A stretch of DNA of 64,000 nucleotides from Candidatus Bathyarchaeota archaeon A05DMB-2 (lineage in GTDB: Archaea; Thermoproteota; Bathyarchaeia; Bathyarchaeales; Bathycorpusculaceae), in assembly GCA_018475625.1 (NCBI GenBank), contig JAAKEZ010000003.1:124001-188000 (forward strand). Reading direction: 5' to 3'. A program made the position numbers and the translations under genes. The notes under the pieces are model-generated. The model did no database searches and was not told the DNA's origin. It saw only the letters and a list, made by a program, of their open reading frames with translations. Of this stretch, positions 63,563 through 64,000 are shown in pieces. The first letter of the stretch is position 1, and each line of letters opens with the position of its first letter.

Positions 63563-64000
63563 AACGAATAGAAGCCAGAATAAAAACGCCCTTCGGCGAA
63601 GTCGTCATCGAAGGCGAAACACCAAAAGAAATCCTAAGCATACTTGAAACTATCCCAGAAAATTTCCTGGAGAAGCTTTCCGACTTTGTTTCAAACAAGC
63701 TGATACCGTCAGGGGCGCAGTTAAAAGGAATCATTGAACCAACAACCGAAGGTCCAGTCATAGTGACTCGTGAGAAACTTACCCACTACGAGTCTGTGGG
63801 CTTAATCCTCTATGCGTCCCCGGACAAAACCAACACTGCGGCACAGGTGGCAAAGCTTCTGGAGTCCAGCGGAATCAAAAGCATGGTGCCGGCGCGGCTG
63901 AACGAGATGACGAAACGCGGACAAGTCTTCAAGCCAGACCCGAATAAGCCCGAGTTTAAGCTAACGATTCAGGGCGAAAAATGGATTGAGGAAGAGGTTT
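63559..64000 (+). CDS. Winged-helix protein, partial at window end
   Basis: ATG 63559 overlaps the preceding stop by four bases. At least 147 residues are present and the frame is open to the window edge, so the C-terminus is missing. The N-terminal segment ARIKTPFGEVVIEGETPKEI mirrors the FRIKLGDYEVEIKGTHEEV segment of the previous gene. A winged helix follows at about 75-130 (YESVGLILYASPDKTNTAAQ and LNEMTKRGQVFKPD). The two may form a heteromer or be duplicates. The function is unknown. Confidence 0.7.
   Translation, partial: MKRIEARIKTPFGEVVIEGETPKEILSILETIPENFLEKLSDFVSNKLIPSGAQLKGIIEPTTEGPVIVTREKLTHYESVGLILYASPDKTNTAAQVAKLLESSGIKSMVPARLNEMTKRGQVFKPDPNKPEFKLTIQGEKWIEEEV

Noticed and set aside
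1-64000. CRISPR arrays, tRNA or rRNA genes, and insertion sequences
   Set aside because: No regular repeat-spacer array, cloverleaf, transposase or integrase was seen. A tRNAscan or Infernal run could still find a missed small RNA.

Overview
The window looks like a chromosomal segment of a mesophilic or moderately thermophilic archaeon. The strongest clue is the adjacent gatD-gatE pair (59007-62253), the archaea-specific tRNA-Gln amidotransferase. Other clues are TATA-like promoter boxes, frequent GTG/TTG starts, DUF1616 and DUF362 proteins, and an archaeal-style pyrD-pyrK pair. The overall gene mix would fit the Bathyarchaeia (Thermoproteota), but that placement is an inference without a marker-gene tree.

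Layout. Positions 1-895 hold no convincing gene but carry one copy of a roughly 100 bp dispersed repeat. An ABC-2 exporter pair (896-2912) and a dolichol-phosphate-sugar-type GT2 (3144-3845) follow on the plus strand, then a small secreted beta-sandwich protein (4207-4659) with no standard start codon. From about 4.7 to 45.1 kb nearly every gene is on the minus strand and forms a large surface-glycan region. It contains a flippase, seven GT4 and three GT2 glycosyltransferases (a further GT2 lies at 3144), a polytopic GT-C-like protein, three thymidylate-kinase-like P-loop proteins, a nucleotidyltransferase-like protein and a FemAB/GNAT-like transferase. It also contains an asparagine-synthetase-like protein, a pyruvyltransferase, an FkbM methyltransferase, a polysaccharide deacetylase, a GH5 glycosidase and several secreted proteins, including a thioester-domain-like protein and a tandem SagB-type nitroreductase. 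A frameshifted UbiA prenyltransferase and a frameshifted lipocalin-like gene lie at 19.2-20.8 kb.

From 45.4 to 54 kb there are a methyltransferase, a CBS-domain protein with an HPF-like tail, two more secreted beta-sandwich paralogues, an ArsR-RDD fusion, a YdjM-like membrane protein, pyrK-pyrD and a SPASM radical SAM enzyme. At 55315-58702 a tight three-gene operon encodes an Smc5-like ATPase, a kleisin-like protein and a tandem winged-helix (kite-like) protein. I consider this the most interesting system in the window. GatDE follows, and at the right edge a pair of paralogous winged-helix proteins begins, the second cut by the window end.

How the parts fit. The glycan region probably builds a lipid-linked oligosaccharide or exopolysaccharide in the cytoplasm (GTs, kinases, pyruvyl and methyl modification), flips it, and modifies it outside the cell (deacetylase, GH5). 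The SMC operon probably forms a one-SMC relative of the Smc5/6-Nse complex. Three genes (starts proposed at 4207, 10028 and 34915) have a Shine-Dalgarno-like sequence and an obvious N-terminal domain but no ATG, GTG or TTG, so gene callers would truncate them.
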